Positions 43,605-52,191 are shown, counted from the first letter of the stretch. The stretch is 64,000 nt of DNA from Actinoplanes sandaracinus (GCF_030009775.1 NZ_JASCTH010000014.1:8343-72342), one strand, 5' to 3'. Made by a program: numbers and translations. The notes: generated by a model from the letters alone, not told the origin.

Positions 43605-44012
43605 TCAGTAGTAAGTGACGGTCGCATAGTTACCATTAGTGTTTATCGCGAACATGTGGCGACAAGTCCCCCCTACGCGAATTTCATACAAAAGACCATT
43701 TTGGGGCCAATTGCTTCCACTTTTTCCTGGCGAGAGCGGGCTGAAATTTACTGACTTACTGGCACCGTCAGCGTTGCGCCAATAGACACTGATCGTCGTT
43801 GAGGAGTTGTTTGTTACGAAGAGACTGACTTTTGAAGCGCCGGGTTTGACAACAGAAACCGCGTTGGCGGCGCATGGCAGGAGAGTGACCCCGGAATAAT
43901 CGACGGGTCCAGGCTGAGCGATGACGTGCGGCGCGGCCTGGGTAGGCGCACCCGGGATCAGTGAGACCGCCAGCCCAACGACAACTGCCATCTCCTTGAA
44001 GTTAAGTTTCAT
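43605..44012 (-). CDS. Small secreted protein of unknown function
   Basis: 135 aa from ATG 44012 with GGAG 6 nt upstream. A signal peptide (MKLNFKEMAVVVGLAVSLIPGAPTQA) precedes a beta-rich domain with two cysteines (LLPCAAN and GGTCRHMF) and Asn/Ser-rich stretches (SLFVTNNSSTTISVYW). The DNA is clearly less GC-rich than the flanks, suggesting recent acquisition. It is on the opposite strand to the phage genes around it. Family unknown. Confidence 0.65.
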   Translation of the reverse strand: MKLNFKEMAVVVGLAVSLIPGAPTQAAPHVIAQPGPVDYSGVTLLPCAANAVSVVKPGASKVSLFVTNNSSTTISVYWRNADGASKSVNFSPLSPGKSGSNWPQNGLLYEIRVGGTCRHMFAINTNGNYATVTYY

Positions 44013-44145
44013 AACTTTCTCCAATTTGACCTAGCCGGAATGAGAATTTCGAGTCCCAGGCTACTTGCAGCCGTCGGCACACAATGGCGGTTCACCGATC
44101 AAAATTGTTCAGACTATTTAGTAGGACATGGCATAGCCAGCCAAC

Positions 44146-44523
44146 TCACTGCTTGCAGAGGCTGCTTTTCGCCGCTTTGACTATCGCTTTCACAGTCACA
44201 TCGTTGACCTCGAAGCGTGCCGCGGCGTTCTTCGCGACCTGCGCATCCGTCTTGTCCTGCTCGATGTCCAGGCAGATGTTCTTGCCGTAGTCGAGTGCAT
44301 CGGCATCCGCGGCAAGTTTCTTGTCGACCTTGGCCAGCGCCTTCAGGTACGCCTTCTCTGCGTCTTCAGAGAACCGCAGACCAGGCTCGATGAACGCCGA
44401 CGTCGGCGCCGCTGTGGGTGTCGATGCCGCCTTCGCCGGCGCTGTTGGCTCGTTACTGGTACACCCCGCCGGCGCACCCAGCGCCACCACCGCAGCAACC
44501 ACCCAGATCTGACCCGCTCGCAT
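44146..44523 (-). CDS. DUF732-like lipoprotein
   Basis: 125 aa from ATG 44523. Signal helix with lipobox ALGAPAGC, then a Thr/Ala/Pro linker and a small helical domain (DAEKAYLKALAKVDKKLAADADAL, DYGKNICLDIEQ, and a C-terminal Cys) as in DUF732 proteins of actinobacteria, function unknown. It lies within the prophage module on the opposite strand, divergent from the scaffold-like gene. Confidence 0.7.
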   Translation of the reverse strand: MRAGQIWVVAAVVALGAPAGCTSNEPTAPAKAASTPTAAPTSAFIEPGLRFSEDAEKAYLKALAKVDKKLAADADALDYGKNICLDIEQDKTDAQVAKNAAARFEVNDVTVKAIVKAAKSSLCKQ

Positions 44524-44638
44524 CGCCGCTCCGTCCCATGTGGAGTAGCCCAGCGAGCACGGTACGGCGTCCCGGCAAGGCCGGGGCAGACATCCCGTCC
44601 GCGGCCAAGGGCCGCACGACACATCAGGAGTACCCCGC

Positions 44639-45337
44639 ATGTGCCGCACTGCGCGCCGTACCGCCTTGTCCGGTGTCACCCTCCCGCGCGTCCCGCGCGG
44701 GGGCTGGTACCGGGAAGACCCGACCGACAACGGTGTGGGCCGCGGCCCGGGGCACGACAACGGCGGAGGCGACACCGGCAAGGTCGGCGACAACGACTCC
44801 ACCGACAACAAGACTCCGAAGATCGAGGGTGACTTCGACGCCGACCGCGCGCAGCGCGCCCTCGCGGCCGCCCGTGGGGGTGAGAACAAGGCGAAGGCTG
44901 CCAAGAAGGCGGCTGACGACCGCCTCGCCGCGGTCCTCAAGGCTGCCGGGCTCACCCCGGACGGCAAGGAAGACCCGGCGGAACAGCTCAAGGCGGCCGC
45001 CGCCGAGCGCGACAAGGCCGCCGAGAAGCTCCGCGACAAGAGCCTGCGTCTGGCCGTGCGGGAGAACGCCGACAAGGCCGGCGTCGACCCCGCTGCGGTC
45101 ATCGACTCGACGAGCTTTCGCCAGGCGGTCGCCGAGCTCGACGTGGATGCGGCCGACTACGACGACCAGGTCGTCGCCGCGATGAAGAAGGCGCTCAAGA
45201 CCAACCCGCGGCTCGCTGCCGACTCCTCGCCGCCCAAGGGTGCGGGGAAGCAGGGAGCCGACCACAGCGGGCAGGGCGGTCAGAAGGCCAAGCCGAAGAA
45301 CCTCACCGAAGCCATCGCCGCCCGACTCGGCGGCTGA
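44639..45337 (+). CDS. Phage scaffolding-like protein
   Basis: 232 aa, strongly charged and Ala/Lys/Glu/Asp-rich. A coiled-coil core (about 65-160, including KAKAAKKAADDRLAAVLKAAGL and EQLKAAAAERDKAAEKLRDKSL) and a C-terminal basic helix (AKPKNLTEAIAARLGG) are typical of capsid scaffolds, and it sits directly before the major capsid gene. AGGAG lies 8 nt before the ATG. The first 20 residues are atypical and may be read-in. Confidence 0.68.
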   Translation: MCRTARRTALSGVTLPRVPRGGWYREDPTDNGVGRGPGHDNGGGDTGKVGDNDSTDNKTPKIEGDFDADRAQRALAAARGGENKAKAAKKAADDRLAAVLKAAGLTPDGKEDPAEQLKAAAAERDKAAEKLRDKSLRLAVRENADKAGVDPAAVIDSTSFRQAVAELDVDAADYDDQVVAAMKKALKTNPRLAADSSPPKGAGKQGADHSGQGGQKAKPKNLTEAIAARLGG

Positions 45338-45355
45338 CACCCGAAGTAGGCACCC

Positions 45356-46364
45356 ATGCCCGTGACCCTGGCCCAGGCCAAACTCAACGCCACCGACGAC
45401 ATCGACGTCCAGGTCATCGACGAGTTCCAGAAGAGCTCGTACCTGCTGGACAAGCTGACCTTCGACGACGTAGTCAACCAGGTCGGCAACGGCGCGACCC
45501 TGACCTACGGCTACACCCGGCTCAGCACGCAGGCCACCGCCGCGAACCGCGCGATCAACAGCGAGTACGTGCCGTCCGAGGTTGCCAAGGTCCGCGCGAG
45601 CGTGGAACTCAAGCCCCTCGGCGGTAGCTTCCAGATCGACCGCGCCCTCAACGGTGTGGCCGCAGCGGCGGAGACCGCGCTACAGATGTCGCAGAAGATC
45701 AAGGCCGCCCGCGCCTTCTTCGCCGACCAGGTCATCAACGCCGACAGCGCGGTCGAGGCGAACGGCTTCGACGGCCTGTCGAAGATGCTGACCGGCACGA
45801 CGACCGAGTACCTGCCGCTGACCAACGGCATCGCGACCGGCTACATCGACCTCACGACGATCGACACCAAGCAGAAGGCGCTGCAGTTCATGCTGCACGT
45901 CAACGCCTGGCTCGGAAAGCTCGACGGCACGCCGGATGCCCTGTTCATGAACTCGCTGGCCAAGGCGTACTTCCTGTTCGTCGCGGCATGGGCCGACATG
46001 ATCGACAAGAGCACCGACGCCCTGGGCCGCCCGATCGAGCGGTACCGCGGCATCGAACTGGTAGACCTCGGCACCAAGGCCGGCAGCAACATCGACGTCA
46101 TCGGCACCGTCAGCCGCGACGCCGATGGCGCCGGAGGCGGCGCGGCCGTCACCGGCCTGTCCGACATCTACGCCGCCCGGTTCGGCCTCGACGGATTCCA
46201 CGGCGTCTCCATGGCCGCCCGTCCACTGGTTCAGCAGTGGACGGGCGGACTTCACCACTTCCGGTGCCGTCAAGACGGGAGAGGTCGAGCTGGGCCCGGT
46301 GGCGGCCGTGCTCAAGCGGAGCAAGGCGGCCGGCGTCATGCGGAACCTGAAGGTAGCTGCCTGA
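45356..46364 (+). pseudogene. Phage major capsid protein, frameshifted near the C-terminus
   Basis: The first 296 codons encode an HK97-type capsid-like protein: MPVTLAQAKLNATDDIDVQVIDEF, LTYGYTRLSTQATAANRAIN, SFQIDRALNG and LDGTPDALFMNSLAKAYFL. After VQQWT the frame is lost at a GGG run (46243-46245). The adjacent frame continues ADFTTSGAVKTGEVELGPVA...MRNLKVAA to a TGA at 46362-46364, just where the next gene starts, so the original gene ended there. A one-base insertion explains it. Without correction the frame runs on through the next gene. Confidence 0.78.
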
Positions 46365-46624
46365 TGGCCGTCATCAAGGCTCCGAACCGGGACTACAACG
46401 GGCAGATCGGTGACGTCGTTTTCGAGGCTGGTGTCGTCGAGACCGACAACACGGCGGTCATCGCGTACTGCCGGGGCGCCGGGTACGAGGTCGACGGCGT
46501 CACCGAGAACCCGGCCGCCTTACCGCGCTTCACCGGCGACTCCAGCCGCACCCACCAGCCGCTCGGGACCCCGCTGCGTGATGCCGCGGTCAACCCGGCG
46601 CCGGTGGACTTCCTGCCGCCGTGA
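46364..46624 (+). CDS. Small phage head protein
   Basis: 86 aa from ATG 46364, sharing one base with the original capsid stop. MAVIKAPNRDYNGQIGDVVFEAGVVETDNTAVIAYCRGAGYEV resembles small proteins encoded just after the capsid gene in actinophages (capsid decoration or connector-like). The role is inferred from position. Confidence 0.6.
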   Translation: MAVIKAPNRDYNGQIGDVVFEAGVVETDNTAVIAYCRGAGYEVDGVTENPAALPRFTGDSSRTHQPLGTPLRDAAVNPAPVDFLPP

Positions 46625-46956
46625 ACGCCGGCCAGGCAGACCCCCGCGGGCCCGACGTGGTCTCGCCGGAGGTCCACGCCGCGCCCGGACCGACCCTGCT
46701 GGTGCCGGGACCGGTCCTCGACGACCCGGCCGGCCAGCAGGCGCGCGAGTCTGCGGCTGCCGAGCAGGCGCTGATCGAGCAGCGCCCGATCGGTGAGGTC
46801 GTCCAGGCGCTGGCCGAGGACCGGGTGGAGCAACCCGCCGGTAACGCCTCGCAGGAGGCCTGGGCGGACTGGGTGATCGCCACTCATCCCGCGTTGGACC
46901 CGGAATTCCTGCGGGCGATGAAGCGGGACGACCTGCGCGAGCAGTACGGCAGCTGA
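46621..46956 (+). CDS. Phage head-tail region hypothetical protein
   Basis: 111 aa from GTG 46621 (GTGA overlap). The N-terminal half is Pro/Gly-rich; the C-terminal half is helical: QALIEQRPIGEVVQALAEDRVE and SQEAWADWVIATHPALDPEFLRAMKRDDLREQYG. Not recognised, but overlap with the capsid-linked genes makes it part of the head module. Confidence 0.55.
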   Translation: MNAGQADPRGPDVVSPEVHAAPGPTLLVPGPVLDDPAGQQARESAAAEQALIEQRPIGEVVQALAEDRVEQPAGNASQEAWADWVIATHPALDPEFLRAMKRDDLREQYGS

Positions 46957-46961
46957 TCAGT

Positions 46962-47507
46962 GTGGCCACCGGTATCACCGGCGGGGACCCGAACAAGTTC
47001 GACCGGACGGGCGGCAGCATGACCGGCCCGCTCGTCTTGGCCGACGGTAGTCCAGCCGCCAGCGAGCAATACGTGGACCAGCACGGCGGCGGGGGCGGGG
47101 CGGCACGTCCCTGCGGATCGTGGATTCCGGGCCGATCACCACGGGCTCCATCGCCTGCCCATCCAATGCGTTCGTTGCGATCGGTCCGGCACTCGCCGTG
47201 CCAACCGCCGCTGGCAACGTCCTGGAACTGACCGTGGAGGCACTCGCCGCACCGGCTGGCGGCGCCATCCTGATCATCGATGCCGCCACGCGCGTGGCCG
47301 GGGTCAACGCCACCTGGTGGTCCTCCGGTGGCGCGACGCCGCTCTTTCCCGGCACCCGCCCGCCCTGGTACCTCGACTCCGGCCGATACATCGGATCGGA
47401 GTCACCTGTCCGCTACCGGGTCCAGCCCGGTGATGTCGTCACAGGTCAGGTAGCCGTGCACCCCACAGCCACCACACCCCCGCCACCAGCCGTCGCTCAC
47501 GCAGGCA
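46962..47507 (+). pseudogene. Phage structural gene broken by a frameshift in a G-rich run
   Basis: It starts at GTG 46962 (ITGGDPNKFDRTGGSMTGPLVLADGSPAASEQYVD), a tail-fibre-like N-terminus. Within the GGCGGGGGCGGGG run at about 47088-47100 the coding frame shifts, and the protein continues in the next frame as GTSLRIVDSGPITTGSIACP...AVHPTATTPPPPAVA. It then runs into degenerate repeats. The true 3' end is not definable. Confidence 0.55.
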
Positions 47508-47645
47508 ATAGCGGTGGCGAGCACACCTCGGCTACGGCCACGCCCCGTAGCCACCGCATGCCCGACCGCCTGCCGTCGCTCACACAGGGAATGGCGGTCG
47601 CGGAGCGCACGCCGGCTACGGCTGGGGTTGGGGTGGGCGGCGCTG
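47488..47645 (+). repeat. Degenerate phage-derived repeats
   Basis: Two imperfect copies begin CCGTCGCTCAC, one at about 47491 and one at about 47572, and each ends in GGCTACGGC. In suitable frames they give HAGNSGGEH...GYGHAP and HTGNGGRGAHAGYGWGWG. A related sequence with GGAATGGC and GCTACGGC lies at about 42730-42770 at the other edge of the remnant. Confidence 0.45.
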
Positions 47646-47651
47646 GCGGGT

Positions 47652-48542
47652 TCACAGGGTCTGGGCTCGGGAGCGGAGGCGGCGGAGCATGCGGGCGTCG
47701 GCGAAGCCGACGGCCCGGGCCGCCGACTCGGCCGTCGAACCGTGGCCGAGCAGATATGCGGCGCGTTCCACCCGGAGCAACTGCTGGTAACGCAGCGGCG
47801 TTCGCCCGGTCGCGGCGGTGAACAGGCGGGTCAGGGTACGTTCGCTGACGCCCGCGGCGGCGGCCAGGTCGGCCAGGAGCAGGGGGGCGGCGAAGTCGGC
47901 GTCGATCCGGTCCTGGACACGGTGCACCACCTCGCTGAGGTGGGCGCGGTGCCGGAGCATCGCGCTGTGCTGGTGCTCGTCGCCGTTGCGGCGGGCGTAG
48001 ACGACCATCTCGCGGGCCACCCGGGCTGCCGTCGCCGGGCCGTGCCGCTGGGCGACCAGGTGCAGGGCGAGATCGATGCCGCTGGCGATGCCGGCCGAGG
48101 TGACCACCCGGTCGTCGCAGACGTAGAGCACGTCGCGGACGACGGTGGCGTGCGTGAACTGCCGGGCCAGCCGGTCCTGGAGGTCGTGGTGGGTGGTGCA
48201 GCGCCGGCCGTCGAGCAGGCCGGCCCGGCCCAGCGCGTCCGCGCCGGCGCAGACACTGGCGACGGTGCCGCCGGCGGCGTGGTGTGCGGCCAGCCGGTCG
48301 AGCGTCTCCTGGTGGAAGTATCCGTAGCCGTCGCGCCAGCCGGGCACCAGCACCAGGTCCGTGGCGGAGAGTGCCGGCCAGGACAGTTCGGCGCAGAGCG
48401 GCACGCCCTGCCAGGTCGGCACCGGCGACGCCTCGGCGACGTACGTCAGCTCGTAGCCCGGCGCGGTGGAGAACACCTGCGCCGGGCCGGCGAGGTCGAG
48501 CAGGTGCACCTGCGGCGTCAGGACGAACAGCACCCGGCTCAC
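47652..48542 (-). CDS. GlxA-type regulator (DJ-1/PfpI domain plus AraC helix-turn-helix)
   Basis: 296 aa from GTG 48542. The N-terminal 170 residues are a DJ-1/PfpI class I glutaminase-like domain with the nucleophile-elbow sequence GTVASVCAGADALGRAGLL. The C-terminus has two AraC helix-turn-helices, LLADLAAAAGVSERTLTRLF and STAESAARAVGFADARMLRRL. Such regulators respond to small metabolites and often control a neighbouring hydrolase. An isochorismatase-like gene lies upstream on the same strand. Confidence 0.9.
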   Translation of the reverse strand: MSRVLFVLTPQVHLLDLAGPAQVFSTAPGYELTYVAEASPVPTWQGVPLCAELSWPALSATDLVLVPGWRDGYGYFHQETLDRLAAHHAAGGTVASVCAGADALGRAGLLDGRRCTTHHDLQDRLARQFTHATVVRDVLYVCDDRVVTSAGIASGIDLALHLVAQRHGPATAARVAREMVVYARRNGDEHQHSAMLRHRAHLSEVVHRVQDRIDADFAAPLLLADLAAAAGVSERTLTRLFTAATGRTPLRYQQLLRVERAAYLLGHGSTAESAARAVGFADARMLRRLRSRAQTL

Positions 48543-48646
48543 GATCCGGTCAACCTCCGATGATCTTCACGAGCGGCCCGGCCACCCTCCCACTACCGCG
48601 GCGAGCGGGGTCGGTCGTCCGCCGGCTGGCGGCGCGAACGGGCCGG

Positions 48647-49231
48647 TCAGGCTTCGACGATCTCGGCGACGGTCTTGACGGTGGCGAAGCGGCCGGCCAG
48701 CGCGTAGACGGTACGGGCCACCACGTCCTCGGCGGACAGCGTACGGGGGTCGGCCAGCAACTCCTCGACGGTCTGGTCCGCGGGGGCGTCCGGGTGCGGG
48801 ATCGGGTGGGTGGCGGTGGCGTCGACCGCGAACGTCACGTCGTATCCCAGGTCGGAGGCGACCCGGGCGGTGGTCTCGACGCACTGTTCGGTGCGGAGGC
48901 CGCTGACCGTGATCGACCGGACCCCGGCGACGGTGAGCAGGTGCTGCAGGTTGGTGCTGGTGAACGCGTTGTGCACGGTCTTGACCAGGAGCGGTTCGCC
49001 GTCGGCGGGCTTGAGCTCGTCGAACACCCGCACGTAGCCGTTCTCCGGGTCGAAGACGCCGCCGGTGCCCGGCTCCGAGTGCACCACCCAGATCACCTGG
49101 TCACCGGCGGCGCGGGCGGCGTCGACGAGCCGGGCGACGTTCGTCACGAGGTCGGGGTTGCTGTTGGTGGCCCAGAGCGGGCGGGCGCGGAACGATTCCT
49201 GGACGTCGATCACGAGGAGCGCGTGGGTCAT
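48647..49231 (-). CDS. Isochorismatase-like cysteine hydrolase
   Basis: 194 aa from ATG 49231. The catalytic triad is visible: Asp in LLVIDVQESF, Lys in LLVKTVHNAF and Cys in GLRTEQCVETTARVASDLGY. Family members hydrolyse amides such as nicotinamide, ureidoacrylate and N-carbamoyl compounds. The substrate is not predictable. It lies about 100 bp upstream of the GlxA-type regulator. Confidence 0.88.
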   Translation of the reverse strand: MTHALLVIDVQESFRARPLWATNSNPDLVTNVARLVDAARAAGDQVIWVVHSEPGTGGVFDPENGYVRVFDELKPADGEPLLVKTVHNAFTSTNLQHLLTVAGVRSITVSGLRTEQCVETTARVASDLGYDVTFAVDATATHPIPHPDAPADQTVEELLADPRTLSAEDVVARTVYALAGRFATVKTVAEIVEA

Positions 49232-49299
49232 GTCCTCATCCAACGCTCCCGGTGAGGCGCGCGGTAGGCACCATCGCGCCTCACCCCGGAACGATCCGG

Positions 49300-50886
49300 T
49301 CACCGGTTACGGCGCCGCTCCCGTTCCGCGGACCGTTCGCGGGCCCGGATCAGCAGCCGCTCCACCTCGGCGGCCGTGTCCGGCCCGGGGTTCACCACGC
49401 TCACCCAGCCCTGCACTCCGTATGTCGGGTGCGGCATCAACCGGTCCTCGGCGGCGAAGTCGGCCTTCTCGCTGTGCTCGGCGAACTCCTCGGGACCGTA
49501 GCCGAACAGGTCGCGGAACCCGTCCCGCCCGACCTCGATGTTGAGCCGGTGCCGGCCGGGCGAGTTGAGGAGGGACCGCTCGTCGAAGCCGGGCACATCG
49601 TGCAGGACGATCGTGGCGAACGGCCGCATCCGGTCCTCGCCGGCGAAGAAGAACCGGTCGCCCCAGGTGTGGGACGGCATGTCGGAGCCCGGATCGATCC
49701 GCGTCTCGGTCACGCCGGGCATTCCGCTGATCCGGGCCGCCCAGGCCGCGCCCGGCCCGGACCCGATGTGCAGGACCGCGTCGCACGTCTCGATGGTCGC
49801 CGCGTCCATCGGGAAGTGGCCGAGCAGGTCCGCCTCCCGGACCCGCAGGTCACCGTCGCGCGGCGGGGCGAGGATCGCGGTCTCGGCGCCGAGCCTCTCC
49901 TCGAACGTGCCGGGCTCGGGCTCGCCCAGGCCGACCGGACGGCTCGCGCCCAGGCTGCCGGCCACGAAGACGTACCGGTCACCGAGCACCGCGGACACGA
50001 TCGAGCCTGCGCCGTGCCACTCGGCGGTCAGGTCGTCGCCCTTCCAGTGGGACGCCCACCGGCTCGGCCGGCGGCACAGGTGGGAGTTGTGGGCGGACAC
50101 CAGGACCGGGCCGCGGTCCCGCTCGTGCTCCAGGATGTCGAGCAGGTTCTGGGCCATCAGCGCGTCGCGGGCCTGGAGCAGGTTGCCGATCCGCTCCGAC
50201 TGGGTGCCGGGGTCGGCCATCACCGCATGATAGGAGAGCAGGCCGATGGCCGTCGTGGCGAGCACCCGGGCCCGATGCCAGGACGCCGTGGAGGTGTCCT
50301 GGATCAAACGGGGCGCGTGGCCGTACAAAAGGGTCCTGAAATCCTCGGCGAGGCCGCGAAGCGCGGCAGCCTCCGGTGACCGGCCGGGGGATCGCGTCGC
50401 GTCGTACATGATCGCCGGATCGTTCCAGCGGGCGTCGTCGCCGGTGAGTCGGTCCAGATCGGGCGCGGCGACGCCCAGGTATTCGCGCAGTTCGCGCAGG
50501 TAGGGGCCGGGGCTCGGGGCGCCGGCGATCTCGGTGGGCGCGTCGAAGCCGTGGAAGGCGACGCGTTCGGCCGGGGGCCGGGTGGCGTTGTGGGCGCGCA
50601 GCCAGTCGACCAGTTCGCGGGTGGCCGGATGTTCGCCCCAGCCGTGGCTGACGCCGGTGGCGAGATCGAGGTCGTCGCGGCGGCCCTGGACGTAGTCGTC
50701 GACGGCGAGGCCGCCGACCCGGTCCGACTCGATCACGATGGAGCGGAAGCCGTGCCCGGCGAGGGTTTCCAGGATGCGGTTGCGCAGGCGGGGGAACGCG
50801 GGCTCGCCGTGGTAGGGCTCGCCCACCGCGAGCAGGTGTGGCCGCCGCGCGGAGATCAGGGACTGGAGCTCGGTGTCAAAAGCCAT
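49300..50886 (-). CDS. Erythromycin esterase-like domain fused to DUF6194
   Basis: 528 aa from ATG 50886. Residues 1-360 match the erythromycin esterase family with catalytic His/Glu candidates in LLAVGEPYHGEPAFPRLRNRIL, IVIESDRVGG and VLVSAHNSHLCRRPSRW. Residues about 375-515 match DUF6194 proteins (LLGHFPMDAATIETCDAVLHIG, SHTWGDRFFFAG, SLLNSPGRHRLNIEVGR). The two are usually separate genes, so this is a fusion. It may act on macrolide-like or other substrates; resistance is not shown. Divergent from the MerR-type regulator. Confidence 0.85.
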   Translation of the reverse strand: MAFDTELQSLISARRPHLLAVGEPYHGEPAFPRLRNRILETLAGHGFRSIVIESDRVGGLAVDDYVQGRRDDLDLATGVSHGWGEHPATRELVDWLRAHNATRPPAERVAFHGFDAPTEIAGAPSPGPYLRELREYLGVAAPDLDRLTGDDARWNDPAIMYDATRSPGRSPEAAALRGLAEDFRTLLYGHAPRLIQDTSTASWHRARVLATTAIGLLSYHAVMADPGTQSERIGNLLQARDALMAQNLLDILEHERDRGPVLVSAHNSHLCRRPSRWASHWKGDDLTAEWHGAGSIVSAVLGDRYVFVAGSLGASRPVGLGEPEPGTFEERLGAETAILAPPRDGDLRVREADLLGHFPMDAATIETCDAVLHIGSGPGAAWAARISGMPGVTETRIDPGSDMPSHTWGDRFFFAGEDRMRPFATIVLHDVPGFDERSLLNSPGRHRLNIEVGRDGFRDLFGYGPEEFAEHSEKADFAAEDRLMPHPTYGVQGWVSVVNPGPDTAAEVERLLIRARERSAERERRRNR

Positions 50887-50890
50887 GACC

Positions 50891-50919
50891 TCAACCGTAT
50901 CGTTGAACCAGCGGTTGAA
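50891..50919. promoter_or_regulatory. Candidate MerR operator between esterase fusion and regulator
   Basis: TCAAC (50891) with GTTGA (50902) forms an inverted repeat separated by 6 bp, and TCAACCG (50891-50897) also pairs with CGGTTGA (50912-50918). The site overlaps the esterase start region and lies before the MerR gene, so autoregulation and repression or activation of the divergent gene are plausible. Confidence 0.5.
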
Positions 50920-50965
50920 GGTTTTCCTCGGTCTTCCTGGAGGCATTGCTCTGAAGTCTCAAAAC

Positions 50966-51727
50966 GTGGTGTACCGGCCGGTGGACCTGGCGCGGAAGCA
51001 CGGGCTCTCCGCCCAGGCCGTGCGCAACTACGAGGAGGCCGGGGTGATCCCGCCCGCGGCGCGCACCGCCAGCGGCTACCGGGTCTACACCGACCAGCAC
51101 GCGACGGCGCTCGGCGCCTACGTGGCGCTTCTTCCGGGGTACGGCTACGCCACCGCCGCCGTGATCATGCGGTCGGTCATCGGCGGCGCCCTGGAGCCGG
51201 CGCTCGCCGCGATCGACGCCGCGCACGTGCAGCTTCAACGCGACCGGGAGACCGTGGAGAGCGTCGCCTCGGCCGCCTCGATCCTGGCCGGGGCCGCGCC
51301 GGACGGCTTGCCGGAGCAGCCGGTCTCCGTCGGGGTGGTCGCGCACCGGCTCGGCGTCACCCCTGCCACGCTGCGCAAATGGGAGAGGGCCGGCATTCTG
51401 GCGCCGTCCCGGTCACGCAACGCACGGGTCTACACCGCCGAGGACGTGCGGGACGCCGAGTTGGCCCATCTGCTGCGCCGGGGCGGGTATCTTCTCGGCC
51501 ACATCGCGACCGTCCTCGATCAGGTCCGCGCCGCCGGTGGCCCCGGACCGCTCGCCGCCTCGCTGGAGGACTGGCGGGCCCGGCTCACCGCCCGCGGCCG
51601 GGCCATGCTGAGCGGGTCCGCACGGCTCGCGGACTATCTGGAGAGGCGGGAGCAGACGTACGCCGCCCCGCCCGAGGGGGTGACGGGCGGGGCGGCGGTC
51701 CTCGGCGATCAAGGGAACTCGCGGTAA
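50966..51727 (+). CDS. MerR-family regulator with two helix-turn-helix domains
   Basis: About 253 aa from GTG 50966. Two MerR DNA-binding units are in one chain: PVDLARKHGLSAQAVRNYEEAGVIPPAART near the N-terminus and VVAHRLGVTPATLRKWERAGILAPSRSRNARVYTAEDVRDAEL near residue 115, each followed by helices. This resembles TioE-like tandem MerR proteins. Such a protein could bind as a monomer with two recognition helices or as a dimer with four. The start is uncertain; upstream in-frame codons lack a good ribosome site. Confidence 0.82.
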   Translation: MVYRPVDLARKHGLSAQAVRNYEEAGVIPPAARTASGYRVYTDQHATALGAYVALLPGYGYATAAVIMRSVIGGALEPALAAIDAAHVQLQRDRETVESVASAASILAGAAPDGLPEQPVSVGVVAHRLGVTPATLRKWERAGILAPSRSRNARVYTAEDVRDAELAHLLRRGGYLLGHIATVLDQVRAAGGPGPLAASLEDWRARLTARGRAMLSGSARLADYLERREQTYAAPPEGVTGGAAVLGDQGNSR

Positions 51728-52116
51728 CTACCGGTGTAGTAGTCGCCGACCCTGTCCCTGTACTCCGCCGTCTCGAAGGTCTCCTTGTCGTACTCCGGAG
51801 AGTTCTTGATCTGCTCCTTCGTACGGTCGACGTAGACCTTCCGCTCGCTGTGGTCGAACGTCTGCACCGTGCCGGCCGGAAGCAGAACCTTCCGTCCGAA
51901 GATCCACGGGCCGGTGTCGACCACCAGGAACGAGCTGCCGACGTCGTAGCTGGCCTTGTCGATCGAGCCGATGTGGCCATCGGTGGCCTCGACCTTGTAG
52001 CCGACCAGATCCACGCCGGTCTGCCCGTACTCTTCGGCGGCTTCGGCGGTCACCGGGTCGTTGCCCAGTGCCGTCGGCTCCCGCCAGGTCCACGGAGTGA
52101 ACGGCGTCGGTTGCAT
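51709..52116 (-). CDS. PRC-barrel domain protein
   Basis: 135 aa from ATG 52116, with GAGGAGG upstream. The core GVDLVGYKVEATDGHIGSIDKASYDVGSSFLVVDTGPWIFGRKVLLPAGTV is a PRC-barrel fold, followed by a charged helical tail (DRTKEQIKNSPEYDKETFETAEYR). Such stand-alone PRC proteins are stress-associated in many actinobacteria, function unknown. Its 3' end overlaps the MerR gene by 19 bp on the opposite strand. Confidence 0.85.
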   Translation of the reverse strand: MQPTPFTPWTWREPTALGNDPVTAEAAEEYGQTGVDLVGYKVEATDGHIGSIDKASYDVGSSFLVVDTGPWIFGRKVLLPAGTVQTFDHSERKVYVDRTKEQIKNSPEYDKETFETAEYRDRVGDYYTGSYREFP

Positions 52117-52191
52117 AACGGCCTCCTCGAATCGATGAATGTGCCGTCGTAGAACCTCGTACCCGCTCCCCCGATCCCTACACACGCATTC

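Larger units (their letters stand above)
42632..47645. mobile_element. Decayed prophage head-gene module
   Basis: Genes run in phage head order: GNAT-like domain protein, small ORF, scaffold-like protein, major capsid, two small head proteins and a further structural gene. Terminase, portal, tail, lysis and integration genes are absent and two genes are frameshifted. Two opposite-strand genes inside look like cargo. The module ends against the GlxA-type regulator gene. It is a remnant, not an active prophage. Confidence 0.7.
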
